This document shows, one piece after another, positions 26,126 through 35,329 of a stretch of 64,000 nucleotides of DNA (position 1 is its first letter; each line of letters starts with the position of its first letter). The notes beneath the pieces are model-generated. The model did no database searches, had not been told where the DNA came from, and saw nothing but the letters and a program-made list of their open reading frames with translations. The stretch comes from Bacillota bacterium (GTDB lineage: Bacteria; Bacillota; Clostridia; Acetivibrionales; DTU013). The DNA is taken from positions 1-64,000 of the forward strand of contig JAEWQC010000135.1 in assembly GCA_023399355.1 (NCBI GenBank). The letters run 5' to 3'. Position numbers and translations under genes: made by a program.

Positions 26126-27130
26126 TCATGGTCTGCATAAGGGACACGCCCTGTATCCTTCAGATGCAGCCTGCTTTTTCGTGTTAAAGGTCCCCTCGGT
26201 TAAGCCAATGCGGCTGCAGCCATCCTTATGGTAATATTGCACGCCATCATAGGTACTGCCTGTATATTTATTGGTCAATGTCACCCTCGTGCCTCCAAAG
26301 CCAAAGGTATTATAAATTTTGTCCGTTCCCGGAATTGTAAAACCCTGCAGGAACGATATAAAGCAGATATCGTCAATCGTATTGTTCCAAGTATCCTCAC
26401 TGACCATGGGAATATTATAGATATACCCCTGTCCGTAAACCTGTGATAAATAATTCGCCCGGCTTGTGTAATACGCCATCTGTGTTTGAATAAGCTCAAT
26501 GATGGTCTGCCTCCGTATGCTGTCGAAGTTGACTGCCGATGTAAAAAGATTCACCGGGTATGCTGCAGCAAGTCGACCCCTCTTGTCCTGAGCCCTTGCA
26601 GCGGTTGAGTGGTCAAATACATATGCAAAGTCATCCAGGGTGAAATTGATTGTCAGGTTACTGACGGTATCATAATAGGAATAAGGAATTTTCGGCATCC
26701 ACACTTCCCTTGTTTCATATCCGGCTGTGTCAGTGTTGTAGACACCCTGCCAGCTATGTATATACAGGCCGTCATATCCGACTACCATCTGTACCGGCAG
26801 GTATGCTTTCAAGGAGTCCTGTCCTATTTTATCCTCTTCCACGCCAAAGTTGATATATGCCGTTTCCAGGAACCTGTCCATTGCCGCCGGAAGATTCAGT
26901 TCAATATCCTTTAAGCTTTTATGCGCTCCTTCAAAATACCGATTTGCCGAATTCATGCCGAAATCCCGAACCAGGACAATTGTCGCATCCTCACTTGCAT
27001 TGTACATAACTTCATCATATACCTGCTCCCAGCTTAACGCCTCAATTTGCCGATGCTGCTCCATATCGGCGGAAACAGAGAACGGCAGGAAAGCCAGCAA
27101 AAAAAGTATGGCAAAATCAGTAATCTTCAT
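26126..27130 (-). CDS. Secreted protein with C-terminal Ada-like Cys motif
   Basis: A 334-residue protein with an N-terminal signal or anchor (ITDFAILFLLAFLPFSVSAD). The body (WEQVYDEVMYNASEDATIV, MDRFLETAYINFG) is not recognised. The last 40 residues read YYHKDGCSRIGL followed by KKQAASEGYRACPLCRP, matching the small Cys-rich tail found on some nucleases and Ada-like proteins, where four residues bind zinc. Its gene overlaps the end of the pseudopilin-like gene by 14 bases, so it belongs to the pilus operon. A role at the pilus tip or in surface binding is only a guess. Confidence 0.72.
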   Translation of the reverse strand: MKITDFAILFLLAFLPFSVSADMEQHRQIEALSWEQVYDEVMYNASEDATIVLVRDFGMNSANRYFEGAHKSLKDIELNLPAAMDRFLETAYINFGVEEDKIGQDSLKAYLPVQMVVGYDGLYIHSWQGVYNTDTAGYETREVWMPKIPYSYYDTVSNLTINFTLDDFAYVFDHSTAARAQDKRGRLAAAYPVNLFTSAVNFDSIRRQTIIELIQTQMAYYTSRANYLSQVYGQGYIYNIPMVSEDTWNNTIDDICFISFLQGFTIPGTDKIYNTFGFGGTRVTLTNKYTGSTYDGVQYYHKDGCSRIGLTEGTFNTKKQAASEGYRACPLCRP

Positions 27131-27638
27131 TGGTCACCATTCCTCCAGCCTTTGAAAACAGGAGAGAATTTGCCGCTTCGCCGCCTAATGCCTGAATGAA
27201 TACCATCGTCCCCGTTTTCGATTTATTGATCACCTCAACGCTAATGTTGTCACCCTGGTGCATCCGGTACTGATGAGCCGGACTTCCATTCATTTCTTGA
27301 ATAATGGCGCTGAGGGGGAACATTTCTTCCACTACCGTAAAGGTATGTTCCGGGGTATAGCCCGGATCGGTTGCCTGCAGCGGGTAGTATACTTTTTCAG
27401 TATGTACGATGCGGATATCGTAAACATTTTCCGTATTTGATAGTGCTTTTACAAAATCCTCATACATATCATCGTCAATATACCCTTTATGCCTTATATC
27501 GTTTGCAAATTCCTGCGTCTGCATGTTCACATATTTAAATACCTCCTGGTCGATGATCCAGTAAGCACGGTATGCAGGCACTATTGTCAAAAGAATAATG
27601 GCAACAATCGACGCAAACAAAGTGGAAAGCGGATTCAT
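27117..27638 (-). CDS. Membrane-anchored pseudopilin-like protein
   Basis: A 173-residue protein with one N-terminal membrane helix (STLFASIVAIILLTIVPAY) followed by a soluble domain, the layout of TadE/TadF-type minor pseudopilins. The ATG at 27638 lies 6 bases after GGAGG; an in-frame TTG at 27644 is less well placed. IVHTEKVYYPLQ and FPLSAIIQEMNG have no clear family. Its position between the pilin-like gene and secreted proteins supports a minor subunit. Confidence 0.6.
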   Translation of the reverse strand: MNPLSTLFASIVAIILLTIVPAYRAYWIIDQEVFKYVNMQTQEFANDIRHKGYIDDDMYEDFVKALSNTENVYDIRIVHTEKVYYPLQATDPGYTPEHTFTVVEEMFPLSAIIQEMNGSPAHQYRMHQGDNISVEVINKSKTGTMVFIQALGGEAANSLLFSKAGGMVTNEDY

Positions 27639-27775
27639 GTACAACCTCCGTCATACGCTATTTCCTATGGAGAAAATCGTTAATCAAGCATTTATCCTTT
27701 CTAAACTAATCGAAATAAGGAGTAATCCTTATACACATTAACAATAGTAAGAATCATCCATAATTACCACGGCTG

Positions 27776-28192
27776 TCACTTTTGAGCAAAACTGATCTGG
27801 GTAACAATACCGTTTGCGTTCGTTGCAAGTGTAGATGCAAATGTTCCCACAGGGTTAATGTATTTGTCATCTGTAGAATTGGTAACCGCATATTTGTTTG
27901 TGGAACTGTAGGCCACTGCATCAGTTGATGCTTTTGTTTTTACAGTAACCGTAAGCGTATTGGTCTCGCCATACATTCTTACCGCATTCACAACATTGCT
28001 GCCTGATACTTCTGTACTGTTGTATGCGTCATACTTCTTGGACGCGATTACCTGGCTGATTCCCTTGATATCGCTTTCAGAGTTCTTCGTAATGTCAGCG
28101 CCCTGGCCAAAAAGTGCAATAGCAATGGCTATTGCCGCAACAGTGATCAGTACGGCAGCTCCGAGCTTAATGATTGTGGTTACATTGCTCAT
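27776..28192 (-). CDS. Flp-type pilin-like protein
   Basis: A 138-residue protein with a short cytoplasmic N-terminus, one hydrophobic segment (LGAAVLITVAAIAIAIALF, residues 11-29) and a Ser/Thr/Asn-rich exported domain. STEVSGSNVVNAVRMYG is a stretch I associate with pilin-like proteins of clostridial Tad loci. No obvious class III prepilin cleavage site (G/E-x4-E) is seen. It is probably the major fibre subunit encoded next to the TadB/C-like gene. Confidence 0.62.
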   Translation of the reverse strand: MSNVTTIIKLGAAVLITVAAIAIAIALFGQGADITKNSESDIKGISQVIASKKYDAYNSTEVSGSNVVNAVRMYGETNTLTVTVKTKASTDAVAYSSTNKYAVTNSTDDKYINPVGTFASTLATNANGIVTQISFAQK

Positions 28193-28223
28193 TTCATATC
28201 CCTCCTGAAAATTAATAGATTTA

Positions 28224-30272
28224 TCACATTAACTGCTTCTGTATAGACGAAAAAGCAGTAAATGACGTAACAATAATGGGCAGCGCCATATATAGCAGCA
28301 GAACTGCATAAACCGGTACAAAACCGATCAATTGGCCAAACTCGATTTTTTTGTTGACCTGCTGCTTGTTGGATTCCTTTCTGCTTTCCTTGTAAAATTC
28401 CCTCTCCAGTTCCAAAGCGTCAAAAGCTGCAATCAAACTGATGTCTTCATTTGCCATCTGCAGATTATCTATGATTTTAACAAAGGGTTTGAATTTTACA
28501 TCTTCTTTTAGTTTCTCCAAAGCCAGCGTTTGATTTTGATAATTAGTCAGGCACAGCTCAATCGGCGCTCTGAAAATATTTGCGAATTCCTTCATCCACT
28601 CCAATACAACCTTTACATCTACGTTGTCATGATGCATTAAGAGTATAATAATCGTATGGAATTGGAACACCTCGTCCTCCATATCGACCTTCCTGAGCGA
28701 TGCCTGGAAAACCAACAGCAACATCGGAAACCACGATGCAACTCCCGCAGCAAGCAAAGCCGCCAGGACTTCCCATCCTTGCGTAAACTCCTTTTTGCTG
28801 TCAATGATTTTCAAACAGATCCTTTGCGCTGTAAGTTCCTGATCCTCACCGTCATACTTCATGGAAGCAAGCTCTGCTTTGGCCGCTGCCAGGATATCCT
28901 CCGCCTTTACAAGGCCCCTGCTTCCAATTTTATGAATAACGGCAGCATCCAGTTCTCTGATTTTTTTATCATTTATTAGTTCTTCTTCATCCAGCTTTCC
29001 CATCATCCTGAAAAAGTTGGCATTATTGATTCCATAAGCCGTATCCGCCATAATCCTTTCAATGTTGGTCCGATGGCCGGAGGAAAATACCAAAAGCATC
29101 ATAATAAAAGCAGCGATGCCGACGATCAGACGTCGCAAGTACAGACCCTCGACAGACATGGCGGATCCTGCATCATCTTCCAGAAAGGATTTTAATTTTC
29201 TATACTTCGTAGTGTTTTGCCTGGGAGCGAAGATGTTCACAAAAAACCGAACAACGCCTATTTTATTAAGGTAATAATCCCAGGTCTTCTTATAGTACGC
29301 CTTAGTATTTCGTTCCGTCTTTTGAATTTGGACAAGGAATACGTAACATACAACGATGATCAGAAAAATGGAGCACCTTAAGTAAAATCCGGCTGAAGAG
29401 TCATAAAACACTGATACAATCGGAAAGCCCGACCTCATCCAGGATTCAATCACCGGCGGCAGCAGCAGCGGAAACAGCACGATAATGTTCAATCCGCGCA
29501 GCCAATAAGCAAGCTGGTTCTTTTTTATGATTTCTATCTGAATTTCTTCTGTAATATAGTTCAGATTCTTAATATACAGAGAAATACCCTCTATCTTCTT
29601 GTCTCCGAAGTCCTGAACCAGATAAGAGAAGCCGGCAAATATCTTCAGGAATTTGTTTGAACATGTTTCGTAATATTCCTTCAACATGTACTCAGGGTTT
29701 GCCCCCGTCAAGATATTACAGATCCTTGTGCCCTGATTCAGCATTTCGCCTGAAGCCTTTAAATTTGCGTGTTTAATAGCTTCACCCACCATTGCGGTTG
29801 CATGGTAGAAATGCTTGACATCCCCTACATAATCAACCATAGCCGTCAGCAGTCTTGTATCGGTGTTACCCGTAAAGCTCCGGATGATCATACTATTGAG
29901 ATAAATACAGCAAACACCAAACAGCAGCATTGTCCACAGGTTGGCTTGATACAGCCTGACAAGCACAAGAAATGTGGCAGTGGATACCAGGATTGCTCCC
30001 AATCCGAACAGCAGGGCTTTCATTTCCGGATTCCCTGTTGCAGCAGTGCCGCCAAGAAAAAGCTGTGACCTTACCCAATTCAGATATCTGCCTACGACAG
30101 GCTTCTCATAAAGGAATTCGTACCCGGATCTGGATCCTGTCTTTCTGGCAAATCCTCTGGTATTTATTCTTATATAATTCCGGTTGGCGTTTTCAAGTCT
30201 GTATGCTACAAGCAGGGCAAACAATGCAATGCTAATCACAAGCCCACCGGCAAAGAGCAGTACAATTTTCAT
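28224..30272 (-). CDS. Fused TadB/TadC-like inner-membrane platform protein
   Basis: A 682-residue polytopic membrane protein. The C-terminal half (about 450-680) has the type II secretion F-domain pattern: FQFHTIIILLMHHDNVDVKVV, then SLIAAFDALELEREFYKESR and a final pair of membrane helices. The N-terminal half has a similar helical block plus membrane segments near 10-30, 85-125 and 270-330. TadB and TadC are normally two proteins of about 300 residues, so this looks like a fusion. The start at 30272 avoids the cpaF stop at 30278; the frame opens at 30287. Confidence 0.78.
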   Translation of the reverse strand: MKIVLLFAGGLVISIALFALLVAYRLENANRNYIRINTRGFARKTGSRSGYEFLYEKPVVGRYLNWVRSQLFLGGTAATGNPEMKALLFGLGAILVSTATFLVLVRLYQANLWTMLLFGVCCIYLNSMIIRSFTGNTDTRLLTAMVDYVGDVKHFYHATAMVGEAIKHANLKASGEMLNQGTRICNILTGANPEYMLKEYYETCSNKFLKIFAGFSYLVQDFGDKKIEGISLYIKNLNYITEEIQIEIIKKNQLAYWLRGLNIIVLFPLLLPPVIESWMRSGFPIVSVFYDSSAGFYLRCSIFLIIVVCYVFLVQIQKTERNTKAYYKKTWDYYLNKIGVVRFFVNIFAPRQNTTKYRKLKSFLEDDAGSAMSVEGLYLRRLIVGIAAFIMMLLVFSSGHRTNIERIMADTAYGINNANFFRMMGKLDEEELINDKKIRELDAAVIHKIGSRGLVKAEDILAAAKAELASMKYDGEDQELTAQRICLKIIDSKKEFTQGWEVLAALLAAGVASWFPMLLLVFQASLRKVDMEDEVFQFHTIIILLMHHDNVDVKVVLEWMKEFANIFRAPIELCLTNYQNQTLALEKLKEDVKFKPFVKIIDNLQMANEDISLIAAFDALELEREFYKESRKESNKQQVNKKIEFGQLIGFVPVYAVLLLYMALPIIVTSFTAFSSIQKQLM

Positions 30273-30277
30273 CACAG

Positions 30278-32308
30278 CTAGCCACACCTCCCCGAACGTT
30301 CCGGCAAGCTTCCGAATTCCCTGTCAAGGAAGGCAGCAAATAAGCTTTGATCCTCCGGCAGCATGGCTTTCATCATTGTCTTTCGGTTCATATCGCTTAT
30401 TCGGTTCTTAACGACATAGGCCTTCTCGTTAAAATCATATTCAATGATGTTGCGGCTGGTATAGGTATGTCCGCCCAGCATTCTTTCATAATAGCGGTAT
30501 TGGGCTTCCTTGATCCGTTTGTCCAGCCTCGCTGCATCCATGTCACTGCTATTCATGCTGTTACTGCCGGTACTGCCGGTACTGCCAGTGCTGCTATTGC
30601 TACTGTTATTGCCGATACTGCCAGTATTACCGTTACTGTCGTTACTACTATCACTGCTGTTGCTGCCGTTGCTGGTGCTGCTGTTGCTGCAGTTACTACT
30701 GTTACTGCTATTATTACTATTACCGCTGTTACTACCCCTACTATCGTTATAACTACCGGCATCGCTGTTATTCCCGAAGTCATCGACATCGGAATCATTT
30801 GGTTCAAAGGGAATACATTCTGTTATTCTCTCGATATAGCGTCTGCCTGATAGATCTTTCTCCATGTGTATGTCAAAGTTGAGTACCCTGATAATTTGCT
30901 CCTCCGCGATACGTTCATTATTAAATACATTGGTTTTGAGAAGAGAATTCCGCAGTGACATTACCAAATCGGGAAACTTTTTTGCATGATGGGAAAACAG
31001 GGTAAACAGACTTGCTACCTGTGCAGTTTGTATCATATAGGCTGCTACGGGATCTGTGGCAACTTCGCCCACGATTGTTACGACACCGTCGGTTTTTTTC
31101 AATACATCCAGCCCGGACTGTCCGGAAATTGCATCTGTTTCCTGCAGGGTTACGATGTTTCTGTACGGGTAACTCTTTCGCACATGAAGTTCAAAAGCCA
31201 TTTCCAGAATACGAAGGGTATACGGCGGATAAATATGCTCTATCATAGCTCGCAGCAGCGTAGTTTTTCCTGATCCCTGGGCACCGGTAACACTTGTGTT
31301 CATGTTCCCTTTTACGAGGTATTTGATCAGTTCTATCACAAGCTCACAGTTCTTATCTTTGATCAGTCCGGGAAGTGAAATATCCGGAAGATCAAATTTA
31401 CGGATGAAAAAGCACCACGTTTCACAGAAGTCCGGTCTTAATACCACAACTCTTGAGCCGTCCTTCAGCTTATTGACCTTGTAGCCATCCACTTTGGAAA
31501 GCTGGCCCGGATAACCGTATTTATAAACGTTCTGGCATACTCTTTGCAGTTCGTCATAACTGCCAAGCGAAAGGAATTTCAAATGGATGCTCTTCCCCTG
31601 AAAATACAGCCAGACACTTTCATAAGAACGTACCGTTTCGGTATCCGTCGCCGATTCATAATCACTTTTGTGCTCCTGGACAAACGATTCCGGCAAGCCA
31701 TTCACGCCGCAGCTTATTCCATCAACCTGCATATCCATGATGTCATCAATGACATTATACCCTTTATATAAAGAATACACTCTTTGCACGATGATATTAT
31801 ATTTGTCATCGAATGTTATTTCAGGCGACTCTCTCCTGTATATTCGATTGATGTCCCCTTGATCTATAAAGAAATACTCCAGTTCCCTGGATTTTCTGAG
31901 TACATCAAGATCATATTTTCGTATAAGGACGGAAAGTGCCTTATAGCCGTGTTCTTTCTTGTACACATACAATAGGATGTCAAATTTATCCTGTACCGAT
32001 AGATGCTCTGTCCTGTCAAACGGGATAATATTGTTTATTTTTGTGGAATTGATGTCGTAATACTGCAGCAGCAGTTCCTTGATAAACTCCTTGACAAATT
32101 CCTTATCCGGTTTGGAACCATATATACAGTCATTGAGAGCAGCCTGCAGCCGTGATTTTTTATTTTGTTTTCTTTCAAGCTCAGCGCTCGTGATACCCAG
32201 GTCGTTGAGCTTCAATTTCATCATTTCATCCACCGCTTGCTGAATAAATTCTTTTATCTGCATAATGCAGTAATTTGTCATTTTAGCAGTATCTATTGTT
32301 AATTCCAT
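30278..32308 (-). CDS. tadA: CpaF/TadA-like pilus ATPase with Asn/Ser-rich insert
   Basis: A 676-residue secretion ATPase of the VirB11/CpaF class that would power pilus assembly at the cytoplasmic face. Walker A is GAQGSGKTTLL at about 343-353, followed by LRILEMAFELHVRK, NIVTLQETD and VVTIVGEVATDP as the Asp/His boxes and Walker B. Residues about 514-590 are an almost pure Asn/Ser/Gly/Asp/Thr run, before a conserved tail (RLDKRIKEAQYRYYERMLGG). This insert is encoded by a degenerate trinucleotide repeat. GGGAGG precedes the ATG. It is one of two CpaF-type ATPases in the locus. Confidence 0.88.
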   Translation of the reverse strand: MELTIDTAKMTNYCIMQIKEFIQQAVDEMMKLKLNDLGITSAELERKQNKKSRLQAALNDCIYGSKPDKEFVKEFIKELLLQYYDINSTKINNIIPFDRTEHLSVQDKFDILLYVYKKEHGYKALSVLIRKYDLDVLRKSRELEYFFIDQGDINRIYRRESPEITFDDKYNIIVQRVYSLYKGYNVIDDIMDMQVDGISCGVNGLPESFVQEHKSDYESATDTETVRSYESVWLYFQGKSIHLKFLSLGSYDELQRVCQNVYKYGYPGQLSKVDGYKVNKLKDGSRVVVLRPDFCETWCFFIRKFDLPDISLPGLIKDKNCELVIELIKYLVKGNMNTSVTGAQGSGKTTLLRAMIEHIYPPYTLRILEMAFELHVRKSYPYRNIVTLQETDAISGQSGLDVLKKTDGVVTIVGEVATDPVAAYMIQTAQVASLFTLFSHHAKKFPDLVMSLRNSLLKTNVFNNERIAEEQIIRVLNFDIHMEKDLSGRRYIERITECIPFEPNDSDVDDFGNNSDAGSYNDSRGSNSGNSNNSSNSSNCSNSSTSNGSNSSDSSNDSNGNTGSIGNNSSNSSTGSTGSTGSNSMNSSDMDAARLDKRIKEAQYRYYERMLGGHTYTSRNIIEYDFNEKAYVVKNRISDMNRKTMMKAMLPEDQSLFAAFLDREFGSLPERSGRCG
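30541..30770. repeat. Degenerate trinucleotide (AGY/AAY-type) repeat inside the ATPase gene
   Basis: About 230 bases of imperfect triplets (plus strand reads as runs of ctgctgtta-like units) encode the Asn/Ser/Gly linker. Frames on both strands stay open here because of composition, giving spurious Leu- and Val/Thr-rich reading frames. Confidence 0.85.
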
Positions 32309-32326
32309 CGGTATCCTCCCACCTGC

Positions 32327-33208
32327 CTATCTGTATACGCCAAACATTTTGTCGAACATCGTTTTCTGAACCAGCGGGTTATAGCTGTTTACATCATCAA
32401 GCCTGAACAGACTGATGACTTTATTGATAACAATATCAAGGCATTTCATAAATTCGGCCTCCGTGTCGTGCATTTTCTTTTTCATCTGGATGTCCGTGAA
32501 GTATTTAAGGATTTCATGCTGGTTGATAGCATCCATAAATTTCACATTCCTTGGTATGACATATAGATCCCCATGATAGTCAAACTCCCTGCGGATCCGC
32601 GGGATATCGAATATTGAATTTTCATCATAATTCCCCAGGATGAGCAAATGTGGCTTGTCCTCTATCACGGGATTCCACTCCCTGCGTTCAAAGTACGTCC
32701 TCAGAACTTCCATATTCTGACTAAGGCTTACAATTAAGACATCCGCCAGATCAAGAGTCTTCGTGGACAGTTCTCCGCATCCTGCGTTTATATCAAGTAT
32801 GACGAATTCATAAGCTTTACGGGCACAATTCACAATGTAGGTGATCTGCTCAAGCATCATTCCGCGTGAATGGCTGTCTCTGCGGGTTGTTCCCAAAAGC
32901 AGCTCCAGCCTGTCCGGAATAAAGATATTGGCATAGTCCCTGAAGTTGGCCGCACACAGTTGTCCTGTCCTTGCAAGTTTCATCAAGGCATCCATGCCGG
33001 ATTCATCAAAAATATTGGAAATAGTATTCGCGTTGAAACTATCCGAAAAGAACGCATTCTCCAGATTGCTCTTATTAATACTGTTATGCATCAGAAGGAT
33101 CTTGAAAGTACGTGTAAGCGCCAATCTTACAGCTATTGCCATTGCGTTTGACGTATTGCAGGTTTGTCCGTGAAAAGGTGACCATACTCCGATTAATAGT
33201 GATTTCAT
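32327..33208 (-). CDS. TadZ/CpaE-like ParA-superfamily protein with degenerate P-loop
   Basis: A 293-residue protein with the ParA/MinD fold, likely the polar localisation factor of the pilus. The N-terminus LLIGVWSPFHGQTCNTSNAMA sits where GVGKTT is expected. The signature lysines are missing, so ATP hydrolysis is doubtful. AYEFVILDINAGCGELSTKTLDLAD is the usual second strand and switch region. It shares one base with the stop of the upstream cpaB-like gene (TAATG) and precedes the large ATPase gene. Confidence 0.8.
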   Translation of the reverse strand: MKSLLIGVWSPFHGQTCNTSNAMAIAVRLALTRTFKILLMHNSINKSNLENAFFSDSFNANTISNIFDESGMDALMKLARTGQLCAANFRDYANIFIPDRLELLLGTTRRDSHSRGMMLEQITYIVNCARKAYEFVILDINAGCGELSTKTLDLADVLIVSLSQNMEVLRTYFERREWNPVIEDKPHLLILGNYDENSIFDIPRIRREFDYHGDLYVIPRNVKFMDAINQHEILKYFTDIQMKKKMHDTEAEFMKCLDIVINKVISLFRLDDVNSYNPLVQKTMFDKMFGVYR

Positions 33209-34074
33209 TACCGTGTCCTGCCTCCTTGTACCGCTTCGGTGTCCGATTGTATATCCGGGGCATTATTGTGCAAAGTGACGGATTTCGCATCCTGCCGGGT
33301 TATTGGCGTTTCAGGCTCATTCTTTGCTGCGGATGATGTTGTGGGTGTTGTTGTGGGTGTTGATTTAGCTGGTTCAGCTAAAGTCTGAGTTCCGGATGTT
33401 GTGATTTTAACAGGGATGTATGTGATTTCGGAAGCGGGTTGTTTTTCATCGAGATACAGCAATGATTCTATATGCCCCATGCCTGCAGATTGTTCGGCTA
33501 TAGCATGGTTGACAAGTGCTCTCTCTGCTGTTGATACCTGTATGATCGCTTTATTGTTTGTTAAATGAATGACCTGCTTTTTAGCCAGAACGACAAAAGT
33601 ATCACCATTGGATCTGACCATCTCCACATCAATCCAATCACCGGCCTTTACCGTATCCGCTACCAGATAGCCCTGCAATGCATAATCTTTCAAGCGGTCA
33701 TCAGGTTTAAAAAGATTCTGTGTGGATATCAGTTTCGAATCTGTCAGGATCTCTTTCGTGTCAATTACAGTCGCAGCTCTTTGATCTGAAATCATAGCGA
33801 TATCTATAATTGAATTGGCCGGTATTTCCTCCGGATTTCTTTCTGTCAGCTGAAAGAATTCAGGCTTCAGTTCGTCCCCCTTTTCAATTCTCTGTAAAGA
33901 CACCAAAACTTTGGTTTTCTTCACAGAACCGGATGTTTGCATCGGAAGACTCACACTCTGGATTTTTCCCGTATCCACAAGCTTATTATATACAAGCGTT
34001 CCCACTATAAAGAGAATAGCGGCCGCAACAAATCCGGATAAAAATATGAAAAATTGCTGTTTTCCTCTGCTCAT
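33208..34074 (-). CDS. cpaB: CpaB/RcpC-like SAF-domain pilus assembly protein
   Basis: A 288-residue protein with an N-terminal membrane helix (FFIFLSGFVAAAILFIVGTL) and a SAF domain: VLVSLQRIEKGDELKPEFFQL, then IDIAMISDQRAATVIDTKEI, LQGYLVADTVKAGDWIDV and VIHL. The last 70 residues are a Thr/Pro/Ala-rich tail. CpaB/RcpC acts in the envelope with the Tad secretion channel. It overlaps the upstream ATPase gene by four bases (ATGA), so translation is coupled. Confidence 0.87.
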   Translation of the reverse strand: MSRGKQQFFIFLSGFVAAAILFIVGTLVYNKLVDTGKIQSVSLPMQTSGSVKKTKVLVSLQRIEKGDELKPEFFQLTERNPEEIPANSIIDIAMISDQRAATVIDTKEILTDSKLISTQNLFKPDDRLKDYALQGYLVADTVKAGDWIDVEMVRSNGDTFVVLAKKQVIHLTNNKAIIQVSTAERALVNHAIAEQSAGMGHIESLLYLDEKQPASEITYIPVKITTSGTQTLAEPAKSTPTTTPTTSSAAKNEPETPITRQDAKSVTLHNNAPDIQSDTEAVQGGRTR

Positions 34075-35279
34075 ACTGTTTTACTCACCCCAATATCCTT
34101 TCGAAGGTACAATCTTCTATAAGCGAAAGCATCATGTCCGGCATCATAGCCCACTACTTCAAGCACTTCAACAACTCTAAAATTTTTCATGTAAAATATG
34201 GCATTTATGCTTCTGCCAAGCATTTCCTTGGTGGTCTTATCACTCTCTGCGGTACCGCTGACTCTGCCAAGCATTAGCAGTCTGTCAAGTGCTGCTTCGG
34301 CGCTTTCCGATTGCATTGAGGCAATCCCCTTGTATCCGAAAAATGTTGCTTTTACAAACTCCGATGCCTCTTCACCTGAGATTTCACCGATACAATAAGT
34401 ATCCATCTTCAGGGTCAGGGCCTCTCTGATCAACTCCTTCAGCGTGACAGCCCTGCTATTCTCATTTTGCCTCCTGATCTGCTGCTCAATGCTAAAGAGC
34501 TTGTCCGGGTAAATCTCCGCTTCCGACTCTACAATAAATACCTGTTCCATTTCCGGAAGACAGTTGATAAACGCGCGAAGTAAAGTTGTTTTACCAGCCG
34601 TACTCCTTCCACAGAAAACGACTGATGTATCTCCGGCTGCAAACATCCTGAGCATATCCGTCAATTCATCATCCAGCATGCCAAGCTCCTTTAGATCCTC
34701 AAGCCTGTAGCTTTCCCTGCGATGTTTCCTGATGCTGAGCACAGGTCCTGTGATGTTTCCGGGATAGATGGATACACTGATCCTCAGCCTGTATTTTTCA
34801 TCAGCTACCCTGAAACAGCTTTCATTTTTATGCAAAATACCGCCGTTCCGTATGATAATCAGTCTGCAGTAGGTATCAAACATTTTAATACTGCCAAAGT
34901 TAACAGGTATTTTGCTTCGGACCCCGTGACGCTTGATTGAAAACTGGTTGAACCTCATACCGTCAATATCCGTGATGTCTTCATCCTCAATGTATCGTTG
35001 AAGTTCCCCATACCCGAGGATGTAGTCCATCACCTTGAGGATCAGCTCGTCCCTGAAAATCCCGTAATTGTACCTGTTACTTTCAATGTCCCTGGTAACC
35101 GCCGATTCGAGCAGCTTTCCATCCTGCTCGCCGTCAACAGCGTCCGACACAAGCCCCGGCGAATCACTGAGGATATTGTCGGTAATACTGCAGATGATTG
35201 AATCAATATCTTCGAACCGTCCCGTCCTACTTGCGACAACTTCATGAGCCAGCTTTCGATAGGATTTTACAACAGGCAT
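34071..35279 (-). CDS. tadA: CpaF/TadA-like pilus ATPase, short form
   Basis: A 402-residue ATPase of the CpaF class. The N-terminal domain includes VMDYILGYGELQRYIEDEDITDI, followed by the FNQF, FRVADEKYRLRISVSIYP segment. Walker A reads CGRSTAGKTTLLRAF (about 222-236), with VFIVESEAEIYPDK and TYCIGEISGEEASEFVKATFFGYKG after it. It differs clearly from the 676-residue ATPase downstream and lacks its low-complexity insert. GGAGGAAT precedes the ATG. It may power retraction or a second substrate. Confidence 0.88.
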   Translation of the reverse strand: MPVVKSYRKLAHEVVASRTGRFEDIDSIICSITDNILSDSPGLVSDAVDGEQDGKLLESAVTRDIESNRYNYGIFRDELILKVMDYILGYGELQRYIEDEDITDIDGMRFNQFSIKRHGVRSKIPVNFGSIKMFDTYCRLIIIRNGGILHKNESCFRVADEKYRLRISVSIYPGNITGPVLSIRKHRRESYRLEDLKELGMLDDELTDMLRMFAAGDTSVVFCGRSTAGKTTLLRAFINCLPEMEQVFIVESEAEIYPDKLFSIEQQIRRQNENSRAVTLKELIREALTLKMDTYCIGEISGEEASEFVKATFFGYKGIASMQSESAEAALDRLLMLGRVSGTAESDKTTKEMLGRSINAIFYMKNFRVVEVLEVVGYDAGHDAFAYRRLYLRKDIGVSKTV

Positions 35280-35329
35280 TCTCTATTCCTCCAAATCAAT
35301 GTTTTGATTCCAAATATATTTCGAAAAAA

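Noticed and set aside
30510..30850. Leu-rich and Val/Thr/Ala-rich frames on both strands
   Set aside because: They arise from the trinucleotide repeat inside the pilus ATPase gene.
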